Shown here: positions 53,067 to 64,000 of the stretch, piece after piece
Layout of the letters: the number at the start of each line of letters is the position of its first letter
Numbering within the stretch: position 1 is the stretch's first letter
NCBI GenBank assembly: GCA_033398695.1
Contig: CM065818.1
Location: 33,814,001-33,878,000, forward strand
Length of the DNA: 64,000 nucleotides
DNA from: Orobanche coerulescens
Taxonomy: Eukaryota > Streptophyta > Magnoliopsida > Lamiales > Orobanchaceae
Direction of reading: 5' to 3'
Notes under the pieces: model-generated
What the model was told of the DNA's origin: nothing
What the model saw: only the letters and a program-made list of their open reading frames with translations
Databases searched by the model: none
Program-made: the position numbers and the translations under genes

Positions 53067-54905
53067 TGTAATACCCGTGATTTTCTCTTTCGGTAATTTT
53101 TCATTTTTGGCATTTTTCTGATTTCCAGAACTCGCTTGCGAGAATTTTGACATTTTGATAATGTTTTGTTCTGCGTGTTTGGTCATCCGAGTTTGTTTCG
53201 GGGTTGTTTTACCCGAATCTGTGTTTTGAGCGACTTTTTCCGCTATTTGGTTCATTTCGTGTGATGGTGGTTCGAAACTACAGTTTCGTGTTTCCTATAA
53301 GTCTGTTTAACTTTGTTATACGTGTTGTGAACTTCGGTTTGGTTGTTTGATGTCATATTGTGATTTTCGGATGTTTTGGGCCATTTTGTAATTTCTCAAA
53401 GTTTGGGGGTAATTCTTCTGTTGTCGTATTCCGAACCTTCGGGTAGCCAGAATCATATTTTCTTTTAGCATTTCGTATGCATGTCTTCGTCTTGCGTTGT
53501 TGTTGTCGTTTCGCAGTTTCTTCGCGCTCGTACTCGACGAGCTGAACTTAGCAGTTTCGGAACTGCTAAGTGCCTTACGTACACTATGCGATGAGCATAA
53601 CGTACATTAACATCATGCGCCTTACGTACGTTAAGCCCTACTCACAACGTACGTAAGGGTCTTCACAGTTCGGACAGTGAGTTCTGTCCATCGATTGCGC
53701 ACGCTATGTAATAATCATAACGTACGTTATTGGTATTTGTTACGTACGCTATGAGGCTTTGCTAACGTACGTAAAGGACTTCAGGTAATCGGGCAGTGAG
53801 CCAGGGATGGCTCTTACGTAAGTAAGGGTTTATACCATACATACGTTAATCTTGTAACGTAGTTTCCCTTATATAACTGGGGGTTGACCCAGATCGGGTC
53901 ATTTCTTCCTCTTTCACTTTGCTGCGGTTTTGGGCGTCTTGGATGGCTAGGAATCGAGATTCCAACAAGAGTTGATGATAGTAATCATCTTTGTGATTCT
54001 TGTTCGTGTGTAGTATCGTTTAACCCTTCTTGTTCCTTCAAATCTAAGGTATTTATCTTGTAAACCCTTCATTTATATTTCGTGAATCTTCAAGATTCAA
54101 GTTGTTCTTCGTGAATCGTGTTGTTGTAAATAATCAATCGGTTGTATTGATCTACTCCTATTATTTGATTCGTATTTTTTGTCGTATTCGGGTTTGGGTG
54201 ATGTTCTTGTTGTTCTTGGGGAAGTATTGAAACCCAAGTGTTCGATCTTTTGTTTCTACGAATTCTTGTTGGGAATTTCATATATTTTCCATCCTCCTTG
54301 CGATCGACATTGTAGTAATTACGTTGTTCTTGTGTTTTCGACCTAGTTGGAGGAATCGAGGGCTTCCGGGCGAGCTCCCCCATTGCTTCGCGGGCTTTGG
54401 ACTTGAGGCGAGTATCTAGTCTATATTCTTTATACTTTGAGAATGTGATGTGTCGTGAATTTAACGTGGACTTGTTAGTGATTGTATATTTAACCGTAAC
54501 TTGCTTTCAAACGAATATGTGATTTCTATGAAAGTAAATTCGAACGTAAACTTGAGTTTCGTGTAGAATGATAACAACCATTTTATGTTATTTTGTGCTT
54601 AAAACGGATACTAGAAATGAGTAGTTATCTGAGGAATTGTGGAATCGCAGAATACTTGTATTATTCGTTCGTTAGCCTTTTTCCTGAATGATGGTGTGCT
54701 GTGAATGTGTGCCTTTGTGGAAGTGATGATGCATTAACATATGTGTTACGTATTTGCGGTTGTGGTGAATGTTTTACCTTTGTTGTTGTATATCTTAGTG
54801 AATTGAGATGTTATCTGGGTAGGGACCCATGTGGCCTCCGGCGGCACATGCTTGCGAGTACGGCCAGATGTTACGATTTGACTATAAGGTTATTAATTCG
54901 GGTAG
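53067..54905 (+). repeat. 3' LTR of element C (truncated)
   Basis: Closely matches the 5' LTR up to GGGTAG, where LTR F begins. About 34 bp are missing at the end of the palindrome array, removing the fourth site of the TATA-proximal tetrad and part of the third. Confidence 0.88.
53575..53860 (+). promoter_or_regulatory. Palindrome array in U3 of the 3' LTR, element C
   Basis: Same sites and order as 47843-48158, with the TATA-proximal tetrad shortened by deletion. TATA follows near 53870. Confidence 0.75.
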
Positions 54906-55689
54906 CCACCACTTATACATACCGATAAAATAGTTAGAAAAAAGGGTTTAACGAAATAACCCAAGTTCGCAAAATGCCAAAAGGCCATTTTGAAAGTACA
55001 CACGAGTTTGTAAAGATACCGAAAAGCCATTTTAAAATACACATGCAGTGGATAAAAATACAGTTCAAAATACACATTTGCAGCGGAATAAAACAACCAG
55101 AAGAGAATACTCAATACTCAAATAAATGCCACAGCCAGTATCACCCGGGAAGATCACCCCTTCACGACCGCTACTAGCTCGATCTCCGAGTACCTAAAAA
55201 TAAAGCCCACGACGGGGTCAGCCACAATACTCAACAATGATATCGATCACATCAACATAAATAATTACATACCAATGTAATAACGAAGTAAGAATACTAC
55301 TAATGTAATTTTATCGTCATAATCTTACCAATCCACGACAATCCATAACAGATTAATCCTTACCATAATTCACATTTCGCATTCTCAAATGACGAAATGA
55401 ACTCAACAACAATTATCTGTACTGTATTCCAAAAATACTGACAATCCTCAAAACATCATCATAACTCATAAGTGAGGAAATAATCCAATATGTGCCAACT
55501 CCTGTCCGTCGGATTACACAATCAAATCTCAACTTGGATAAACCAATAATACACAACATATCTGTATATCAACTATCACATGATAATGATAACCAAATCC
55601 TGAAACATCGACGTACAGTCCGAATGTTCATACGATCAGTAACAATGATCAACCAATACATCAACTGAGAATATCATCGACATGATAAC

Positions 55690-55995
55690 TCCAATATGAC
55701 CAACAAATGATCAATGATAACCGAGAGTACCCTCAACATGGTAAACTCCTAACACGATCAACAAATGATCAATAATAACCGAGAATACCCTCAACGTGGT
55801 AAACTCCAAACACGATCAACAAAGATAAAAAATAACCGAGAATACCCTCAACATGGTAAACTCCAAACACGATAAACAAAGATCAACAATAACCGAGAAT
55901 ACCCTCAACATGGTAAACTCTAACACGATCGATAAGGATCAACAATAACCGAGAATACCTTCAACAAGGTAGACTCTAAATGATCAACAATAATG
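55690..55995. repeat. Minisatellite, ~58-60 bp unit, about five copies
   Basis: Head-to-tail copies containing ATAACCGAGAATACCCTCAA and GGTAAACTCCAAACACGAT with small indels, inside LTR F. Confidence 0.85.
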
Positions 55996-57329
55996 GATCT
56001 CAAAGAAATAACTCTGACTGTCGAACATACCCCTCGGGCGTATGAACAACCAGTCATAAACCGTCGAACATATCCAATCATACATGGACTATAAACGTCC
56101 CAACAATATGGCTCAAAATATGGACGTCACAGTACGCCCGATCCGGAAATGTGTCCGTGCACATGTCCACCCCGTATATGGAATCCAGGATATACCTGGG
56201 ACATGTACCTAATTAGCCTCACGAACTACGTCTCGTGTGCACGGTTCAATGCGGAAACATCCACGCATAACCATCATGTGCCCGACTAAAAATCCTACAC
56301 AATAACCAATCGGCACGCAAATATGACTCCGGATATGTCACGATGCAACATGACAATGAAACTCAAAGAATCACATATCCAATAAGGATCAAAAGACTCA
56401 CCGAAGTGAACAATGACAAACTGACAAAGAAAAGTCGACACGACTAATCAATATCCAAAACAAAAATCCTGGGATCATCATCCCCGACAAACGATCAACA
56501 TGATCAACAATCTCAATAAAATCAGCCCTGGGATCATCATCCCTCAACGAAATAATCAATACGAATCCCAATATATGAAACATCATCGTACAACATATAC
56601 GACAATTCAACATAATAATTATCTTTATAACTGAACAATACTTACGTTACCTCAAAGCCGAAGACAATATCCTTTCCACGAACCAACATCCCTGAATGAA
56701 TACACAGTTATACGGATAATCCCGAAATAGGTATAGTCCATTTATACCAACAAACCACCATCCCGACATCAATGTCGAAACGGTAAACCAGCCTCGATAT
56801 CCGTAATTCCATATCAGTGACCAAATATAACTCACATCTCCGTATTCACCAATACATTTAAACCATATACATTATGATTTAATTAAATCCAAGGCACAAT
56901 ATACAAACCATCATCCCGATAATTTATATTTATAATATCATTGTATATGAATTATAAATGAAATGAAAGAGAAACCATTCATCAAATATTATAAACTGAA
57001 CAAGTATAAACTTGCCTCGATACCGATACCACGAAGTCGTTACCAAAATCCATTGCCTTAGTCTACGAGCTCCTCATCCCCGATCAAAAGAAAACTACGA
57101 ACTCCTCAGCCTCAACTGCAACACAACGGTCGTAATCCATGATCAATTATCGCAACCTAATGCAATAATCAAATGACAACACATCCGATAATAATCAACA
57201 GCCGACATAACCAACCAATCGAACTCAACGGTTCATCAAAAACCTCGAATAAACGCAGTCTGAACAAACCAAATCAAACCATCACGAATTCATAATCACA
57301 ACACAAAAATACTGCACTGTCTGCCTACT

Positions 57330-57411
57330 TAGCGCACGTTAAATGCATAACGTAGCGTACGCTAAGTTGCTCCCGTTATCATGCGCTAGCCAGTAAGCTT
57401 AGCGTGCGCTA
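57330..57411 (-). promoter_or_regulatory. Isolated palindrome tetrad downstream of TATA in LTR F
   Basis: Sites start at 57330, 57353, 57377 and 57400 (spacings 23, 24, 23): TAGCGCACGTTA, TAGCGTACGCTA, TATCATGCGCTA and TAGCGTGCGCTA. It lies about 870 bp downstream of TATA in the direction of transcription, away from the main array. Confidence 0.75.
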
Positions 57412-58295
57412 ATGCTGTACAGTGGCATGCATTTCAAGCATCGACTAACACCTTGCGACTACGAATCCGAATGAAAAGGAAATCATACTCCAAGATTAAC
57501 AATAACCTTTACAGATCCAAACTAATCATCATACTCGAAATCATATTCGTATTCTTATTCGAATATTATATCAAAACACATAACTTGGCTCTAGATACGA
57601 ATATTCTATATTCATATCCAAAACACCAACACCTTCTATACATAATCATCATATCCTATCATTTCAGAGCTCTTCAAGAACATGAAATATCCGAAATCAC
57701 GTTCAGAACAACATAATCCGAGGTATATGTCATAATGTTTATCATTTTCTTCATCATGCAAATCACATAATCAAACCAACCCGATAACAAGGATCATCTC
57801 ATACATAATCTGGAATACAACCTCATATCATGATTTAACTCATCTAAATCGACCACTGAAATTATCATGATTCAGAAATCCATGATTCAACCTCATCAAA
57901 TTAAATGACTCACCATTAACATGAAGAATCTTAAATAACATCCGAAAACTCTTATAATAATCCCATAAAATTTCATATAATATTATCACGTGATTATCCA
58001 ACATGTTCTCTCACAAGTAATCGTCCTTAAAATGAACTGCTATCAAAGGGATACGAAAATTACCTGGATTAGAAGAATCAAGAAGAAGAACACTTGAACT
58101 CCATTCCAAGAATCATGAGTAACTTAAAGAACAAGGCTTGAATCCATGATCTCTATCTTAATCTTGTTAAAAATCACCACCTCACCATGTTTGGGAACCT
58201 CAAGAACTTCCCAAAGCTCTCTCTATCGACTGAAGGAAAAGAATGGACTAAATGCATCTCAAAACCCGTCTGTCTCCTTATATAATAAACATTAC

Positions 58296-58787
58296 TAGTG
58301 CACGCCACTCTCATAAAATAGCGTGCGTTATTGCCCTAGCGTGCGCTAACTGACTTTGTTAGCGTGCGCTATCGCAGCCCAGAGGCCACTGTCTTCCTCG
58401 TACATCATCTTACGTACGTAATTCTCATGCAATAGCGTACGTAATACATCTTGTCTAGCATACGCAAGTCCTTGCATTTAGCATGCGCTAACTTCAGTTG
58501 ACTTCTATAGTCTACCTACCGTATGTGCCCCCGCATGCCGATCTGACAAGGATAAGATTCCCTTTGACCAATCTAATATTAGCGTGCGTTAAGCCTCATG
58601 CTTTAGCGTGCGCTAATACTTCAGGACAAACAACCGTTGATCTTATCCGGACACACGCCGAAAGCAGCCGGGTCCACACGCAGATTCCCTTTGATCTGAT
58701 CTGCACTAGCGTGCGCTACATTCTGCCTCTAGCGTGCGCTAACCATGAACGATAGCTTGTGCTATACTTGAACATTAGCGCGCGCTA
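58296..58787 (-). promoter_or_regulatory. Palindrome array in U3 of LTR F
   Basis: Tetrads at 58296, 58319, 58337, 58360; 58410, 58433, 58456, 58479; and 58707, 58730, 58753, 58776; plus a pair at 58580, 58604. It mixes TAGCGTGCGCTA and TTACGTACGTAA words. The TATA-proximal tetrad has the 23-18-23 spacing seen in A and C. Confidence 0.8.
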
Positions 58788-59091
58788 ATCAGGCTATACT
58801 TAGCCATTTCCAACTCATCTCGTCCGTCTCGACATATTGGATACGTACACTCACATACTGAATACCTATACTCAATCCAATAATATTCTCACATGATAGA
58901 CCCGATGTCAAAATTAAAATAACCGGATACACGATATCCTCAATGTAATTGTCGAACAACTACGACAATTTTACCAATACAGCTGTCTCAGTTCTCAATT
59001 TTTTTTATCCATATTGTATAGACACCAAGCTATGCAGTATATCTTAGATAAAATAACGCAAAAAATTTATACTGAAAATCCGGATATTACA

Positions 59092-59503
59092 TTTGTCGTG
59101 TTAGCCCTCTATGAGAGGTGTGATGTTGGTATTAAATGTTTGTCGCTTCTTGGTGATTGGCATGTTATCGCACCTATGCGAGCTGTTAGAGCTTGTGTTT
59201 GTATGAGTATGTACATCTGTGATTGTTTCATGATGTTTTGTAATTGTGTGCTGGTTATCGTTCGGGTCGTTGAAATGTCCGAATGATGCCGTCATTGCTG
59301 TGATTTTAGAATGTGTGTTTGGCCTTACGATGGTAATCGTGGTATGTGCTATGTGTTATGATTTTCTGTTGTGCTGAGTGGTTACTTATTCAGCATGGCG
59401 AGGGGCAGAGGTCGTGGTCGTGGCAATCAGACGCGTGATCGGGATCATGCTGCCGGTGATGGTGTTGGTATCGGTGTTGCTACTATTTTGCAGCAGGTAG
59501 TTG
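59092..59503 (+). pseudogene. Fragment of an E/B-type gag element (leader and gag start)
   Basis: The end of the leader matches B and E (AGCCCTCTATGAGAGGTG and CTGGTTATCGTTCGGGTCGT). The gag ATG at 59395 follows TTATTCAG/C and encodes MARGRGRGRGNQT and GIGVATILQQV, then stops where CACTA DNA begins. The left side is cut by LTR F. Confidence 0.8.
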
Positions 59504-61537
59504 CACCTAGTATAAAAACTGGCTTTTGCATCGCCTCTCTGGCAACGCACTGACAAGAAACGTGATGCATAAGCATATTTGGGGTCAATTTTATATTTTT
59601 AGAAAAAAATTATGTATCATATACTAAAATATAACTGATACCTAAAGTGTTTGAAAATTTACTAAAAATTGTTTGCATCGAATGGTTTTTAGTAGTCGAT
59701 ACATAATGTCTCAACTTTTAACTTTTTAATATTATATGTATCAAACAGTTATAGGTGTGATGCGTAATGTGCTAATTTTTTTAATATTTCCTGATTGCTG
59801 AGTATCACATATTAATAATATTTGATGTTGAAATCTTGTACATCACAGTTTTACTGATGTGTGATGCATATGTACACCAACATTAATTATAACGATTATA
59901 CAGTATACACAGAGACAGACTCTTATCTCTCAATCGCCCCTCATCTATATCGCTTGTAAACCCTACCATTATACTTTGCCATCTCCGGCGAATTCGTTGA
60001 GGCTTGTTGTCTGGATACGAGGTTGGAAAGTTTCGAGCGGCCCTAGGTCTTTGCTTTCTTCGATTAAGATCTCTCATCCAAAAAAGTGTGATTCCAGCTA
60101 TTAGCAATCAATTCCCCTTGCTTTGGAATTTCATTTCGAACCAGAGCTTTGGCTTCTTCTACTTCATGATAGCTTCCCTTTCTAAAGATCAGCAGATGTA
60201 GTTTCAACTCTAAATCTGTTTGGGAATTCGTAAGAACGTTTATCCTTTCTGAAAATTTTATTTGTTTACTCGTATGTAACCGATTTTTGGGAATTATATA
60301 AATTATTTTCAACTCCTCCCTTGTGCAATTTTTGAAAGAATGTAACAATGGTGGGTGCTTGTGGCTAACGAGTGAGTTTTATTAATTTGATATTTGTTTT
60401 AAGATGATATATTGAATAGCAGTGGTGGGTATTGGTGGCTGACATTATTTTCATTGCTTTCTGAAATTTTGTGTATGTTTGCAAGATTCCTCCATGAGTT
60501 CATTTAACTTCTGCACGAGTATTGGTGTCCGCCTTATTTGCTGTCTTACATTGCCTTCTACACGAGTTGATTTAGCTTTTTTAATTTAATTTTCAATACT
60601 GTTAAAGTGAAACTGCACCATTCAGAACAAATAATCCCCAAATTCCTAGTTCACTCTCACCTTCAACTTCTTCCCACTTCAATTAAAAAAAATCTCCCTG
60701 AAATTGACTCTTGAAGACTATTCGATCAAAAAAATTCGCTCTTCAATTGTGTCGCACGTCCAATTTTTCCTCGTTCTCAGTAAGAAAATCTTAAGGCTCT
60801 GTTTTCTTCATGAGGATTAACTCAAACTCTTTCTTTCAAGGTATGTTGATTTTTTATCCACTCGTTCCCCCATAATTTCTCTCAATTTTTTCACCTAATT
60901 GTTAAATTCTGCTAAAACTTGTTTAAACAAAAATTTTAGGTTTAATATTAAGGACTAAAATGGTTGTCTTTATGGTGAATAATATGCTTATATTTATGTT
61001 TAATGCAGATAATAATACAGTGATTATTTAATACTTATGGATCAAAATTGAATATCTGGTAAGCGTGATTCTGAGGGATTTAAAGAAGGGGTTGAGGAGT
61101 TTATTAAATGGGCAGTGGCGCATAAAAAATCAAAAGATAAGAAATTCTATTGTCCTTGTAGAATCTGTGGTAATAAGAGGAAAGTGTGCACCGTAGATCA
61201 ATTAAGGGAGCATATATGGTGTAATGGAATGACAAAAAGTTATGCGGAATGGATTTGGCATGGTGAAAGGGCAACAGGTGATAGTATCAGTACTACCAAT
61301 CATGTTCCCATAGAAGAAACCGATTATGATTTAGAGTATGAAGATCAAAATGAGGTAAATACTTTCGATGATGATTGAATAAATGAGATGTTACGTGACA
61401 TGAACGGGAACTTATCTTTCAAGAGTATTGCTGAGAAACCTTTATATACGGGTTGTACTAAATTTACTCGTTTATCTGGTATAATGAAGCTATTCAAGTT
61501 AAAAGTCGCAAATGGTTGGAGTGATAAGGGTTTCACA
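59504..61537 (+). mobile_element. CACTA (En/Spm-like) transposon, left part
   Basis: Begins CACCTAGTATAAAAACTGGC, close to the CACTAGTA... termini of plant CACTA elements but with an extra C. Subterminal TGATGCATAA-like words occur near 59561, 59758 and 59859. A TNP2-like first exon follows. It interrupts a gag sequence and is itself cut at 61537 by LTR G. The right end is outside the window or lost. Confidence 0.7.
61037..61537 (+). pseudogene. TNP2-like CACTA transposase, N-terminal part
   Basis: ATG at 61037. SEGFKEGVEEFIKWAV, FYCPCRICGNKRKV, VDQLREHIWCNGM and YAEWIWHGER form the transposase-associated (zinc-binding) domain that starts plant CACTA transposases. LYTGCTKFTRLSGIMKLFKLK and GWSDKGFT mark the start of the next conserved domain. 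TGA at 61049-61051 falls where this family has a conserved Trp, and another TGA ends the frame near 61378; both look like TGG-to-TGA changes. LTR G inserted within the GWSDKGFT stretch. Confidence 0.83.
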
Positions 61538-63878
61538 TGTAATACCCGGTTGTAATTCATTCATTTTCATTCAGTAATTATCAGTCTGTAATTGTCACTC
61601 AGTGTATTTTCACTCAATTATAATCATTCATCAATCATATTCATTCACCGTGTTCACCGTTCGGAAAAACTTCGAGTTGTGTATCGTTATTGTTCATTAT
61701 TTCAACTTTCCTCATATGAGTTCGACTTTGTTAGATCACCATTAATTTTTGGTAACTCCAAAAATTCTAAATCTTTGCAATATTATAGAGCATCGAGTTA
61801 GCTTTCCAATGGTTCAAACGGTGAGTCAATCGGAGTCCGGACGAGAGAGTTATGGTCGTTTTAGCTCACCCGCTCATTTTTCAGCTTTTGGCCGATCAAT
61901 GCCGACCGGACTCGGTCGTGTTGTCCGACACGGCCCGTGCCGTACTCGTCCGGAAATGCCGAAGTATCTGCCCACAGGACTCGACCGTGTCGTTTGGCAC
62001 GGCCGAGTCGAACTCTTCCGGATAAGCCAGAACCGATCGCTGGGCGCCGGCCGTGTCCCGGGACACGGTCGAGTCATGCCGAAGTCATTTCGGACGGGTC
62101 ACTATCGGAAGGCCCTCCGCGCCGCGACCGTGTCAAGCAGGACATGGTCGATTCCCTGTCGGCCAGCTGTGCGACACGACCGTGCCGATCGGCACGGGCC
62201 GTGTCCGGCAGGGTAGTCAACCCCTATAAATTCGTTTTTTGAGCATTTCAGCTCATTTCTTTCCCTTTTTTTTCACCTTCAACCGAGAGAGAGAGCTTGA
62301 GGGAGGGTTTTTCCTTCACAAATCATTTGAGTGTTTGATTTTCTTCACCTCCTTTCGATCGTGAAGCCCGGATAATCGATCTAACGCGTGTTCTTCGGAT
62401 TAAAGTACTTGGATCTTCAAAGGTAATATTCTTCAACACCTTGGATTTCGATTTTTGTGTTGAGATATGATGTTTTGGACGTTATAATCATGTTATATGA
62501 AGGGATATGTATATGATTATGAGTTTGTATAAGGATTCATTGGATTATTGAGAGATTATTCAAGAACACTTTGAATATCGAGTTGGATTTGGGGATTTTC
62601 GACTAATTGTTGTTATAATCACATTTTTGGATATTCATAACAGATTATTGATCGTATTGGAGATATTTTGTTGGTTTAAAACACTTCTTGGGGGATTTGA
62701 TATTGGTATATTGAGGTTTGATTGTAAACAATCGGAGTTTGGCCACAACGTATTCGATATAATGCCCCAATGAATTTAGTTTAATCGTATCGACGTTTTG
62801 AGTTCGTTATATTCGTGTTTGATTCGTATATTGAACGGGTTGTTGGATATTGTATAATTCTAGGTTGTTCGAGCGACCGATATCTCAATTAGGACGTCGT
62901 TCGTGGAAGGATAATTGTCACCGGTATTGTGTAAGTTAATTCTTACTCGGTTAAAAGGATATTCATTCCTTTTGTTGTTGATCATTCATAATCATAACTC
63001 ATTCATCATTGTATTAATCATATTGAGACTTGTAATTGTTGAATAATCACTTCATTAACGGGAACGGCGGTTCCAATCATTCCATTGAAACTATCAATCA
63101 CTTCATTATTACTCTCATCTCGGTGAGTCATTCTTGACTTTGTCAGATTAATATTTATTCATTGATATTCATTACGGTCATTCTTGTTCATATGACCTTC
63201 TGGGTTCATATTGCGTGGCCGGGTGCGGATGTGTGGAATTTTTAGTCGGGCACATTATGGCCATGTATTGGGAGTGATACATTGGGTGTGCACACGGTAA
63301 CAGATTACCTCCGTGAGACTAATTAGGTACAAGGACGGGTGTGTCCGGTCATTCGTCTTGTACACTTGCACAGAACACTACGGGCGTACTATGATACCCC
63401 TCTTCAGCGTAATTCATAACTAAGGATAATTCATAACTTCAGATATATATCATGATTGTGTATTTTCAACCCTTGAGGATTGTTGTTCTGTATAACTGAC
63501 CCCGTTTGGGGATATTTGTTTCTCAGGTCATGGCAAGGCAAAGGCACACGGAGAGCACGTTGACGGCGAGGAGTCCCAATGATACTAGAAGGGGGCCCGA
63601 TGCTGATCACTTATTGATCATTTATGTTTCCTTTATTTATTCAGCTGCAGACATTAGTTTGAATACTCGTTTCATTCGGTGTTGTGTATTTTATCGTCAC
63701 ATAAGATACACATGTATTGTATTTTATCACAGGTGTGTTGTATGAAACTCTAATCGGAGTAATTGATGTTGTAATGTGGTTCGGTACTACATTTACCCCG
63801 TGTAATTCATCCTTTTTCATTCGCACGGTGGGTCCTGGGGTCCACGACCGTAATATCCGCCTAGTTTGGGGTGTTACA
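61538..63878 (+). repeat. 5' LTR of element G
   Basis: 2341 bp, TGTAATACCC to GTGTTACA, followed by a primer site. TATA (CTATAAATT) is near 62224; donor-like AAAG/GTAATA at 62422/62423. The preceding five bases TCACA (61533-61537) would be the target duplication. The element continues beyond 64000. No gene in the LTR. Confidence 0.88.
61909..62205 (+). promoter_or_regulatory. Paired GACACGGCCGTGTC-type sites in U3 of LTR G, 18-bp spacing
   Basis: Ten ~14-bp dyad sites start at 61909/61927, 61978/61996, 62044/62062, 62121/62141 and 62173/62191. Within-pair spacing is 18, 18, 18, 20 and 18 bp; pairs repeat every 52-77 bp. The last site ends about 18 bp before TATA. CpG-rich. Confidence 0.75.
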
Positions 63879-63882
63879 GAGT

Positions 63883-63894
63883 TGGTATCGGAGC
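63883..63894 (+). promoter_or_regulatory. Primer binding site of element G
   Basis: TGGTATCGGAGC four bases after the LTR end. The remaining ~100 bases to the window edge show no gene. Confidence 0.85.
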
Positions 63895-64000
63895 GTGGTT
63901 TTGAATACTACCTTCCAAGTCATGTCTCATTTGAAGTCATCGTCATCAGACTAGTATCATTGGACTTTCGTGTCACGTGTGACCTGTGCAAATGCCGAGC

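Larger units (their letters stand above)
47335..54905 (+). mobile_element. Element C: gag-only LTR element
   Basis: 5' LTR (47335-50270), primer site, ~1.65 kb leader, gag, polypurine tract and 3' LTR truncated at 54905 by LTR F. No pol sequence lies between gag and the polypurine tract (about 120 bp). It inserted into the Helitron helicase; the left flank TATAG (47330-47334) would be the target duplication. Related to but distinct from E/B. Confidence 0.88.
54906..59091 (-). repeat. LTR F (minus strand), long and truncated at its 3' end
   Basis: Begins (minus) TGTAATATCCGG at 59091. TATA is near 58278-58284 and a donor-like CAG/GTAATT near 58063. It shares words with LTR G, such as TGACCCCGT and the CTAATTAGGTAC region (56215 and 63320). 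There is no TTACA end; at 54906 it abuts LTR C. At 4.2 kb it may contain further insertions or expansions. No gene. Confidence 0.7.

Noticed and set aside
59092..59503. Continuation of element C beyond LTR F
   Set aside because: The leader and gag start match the E/B family, not C, so the two sides of LTR F come from different elements.

Overview
The window is repeat-dominated DNA from a flowering-plant nuclear genome. The evidence is plant-type LTR retrotransposons (chromodomain-tailed Tekay/Del-like Ty3-gypsy elements and an Athila-like element with a tRNA-Asp-type primer site), Mutator-like, CACTA and Helitron fragments, and a tRNA-derived SINE. No ordinary host gene was found. Almost every coding stretch is broken, so most entries are pseudogenes inside mobile elements.

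Layout. 1-6694: element A, minus-strand Tekay-like chromovirus (partial LTRs; gag, PR, RT, RH, IN recognisable but interrupted). 6695-10897: plus-strand Athila-like element with 5' LTR, gag and protease, lacking RT/RH/IN and a 3' LTR. 10898-18181: element B, minus-strand gag-type element with ~3 kb LTRs whose gag is nearly all deleted. 18182-20142 and 42920-44126: two halves of a MULE-type transposon (MURA fragment on plus; Ulp1 protease plus DUF1985-like gene on minus), split by a 22.8 kb insertion. That insertion (20143-42914, 5-bp target duplication AGTGC) is a tandem retroelement array LTR-gag-LTR-gag-LTR (array E); its first LTR is itself split by a complete 9.06 kb Tekay-like element D (21485-30542, target duplication GAGTC). 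44430-44765: unassigned inverted-repeat cluster. 44770-45842: AT-rich DNA. 45859-46303: SINE with 16-bp target duplications. 46397-47334: 3' end of a minus-strand Helitron with helicase remnant. 47335-54905: gag-only element C. 54906-59091: long minus-strand LTR F. 59092-59503: fragment of an E/B-type gag element. 59504-61537: CACTA end and TNP2-like fragment. 61538-63878: 5' LTR of element G, which continues past the window.

How the parts relate. Elements B, C and E carry only gag between primer site and polypurine tract, so they must have depended on pol enzymes from relatives such as A and D, whose gags are homologous. Every LTR family here has the same promoter plan: a cluster of 8-14 bp dyad-symmetric sites just upstream of TATA, in pairs or groups of four at 18-24 bp spacing with a longer super-period. 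The sequence of the site differs between families but the spacing rules are kept. A splice-donor-like AAG/GTA downstream of TATA and an acceptor-like AG one base before the gag ATG suggest that gag mRNA is made by removing a >3 kb leader intron. These two patterns are the most notable observations; both come from reading the sequence by eye and need computational and experimental checks.
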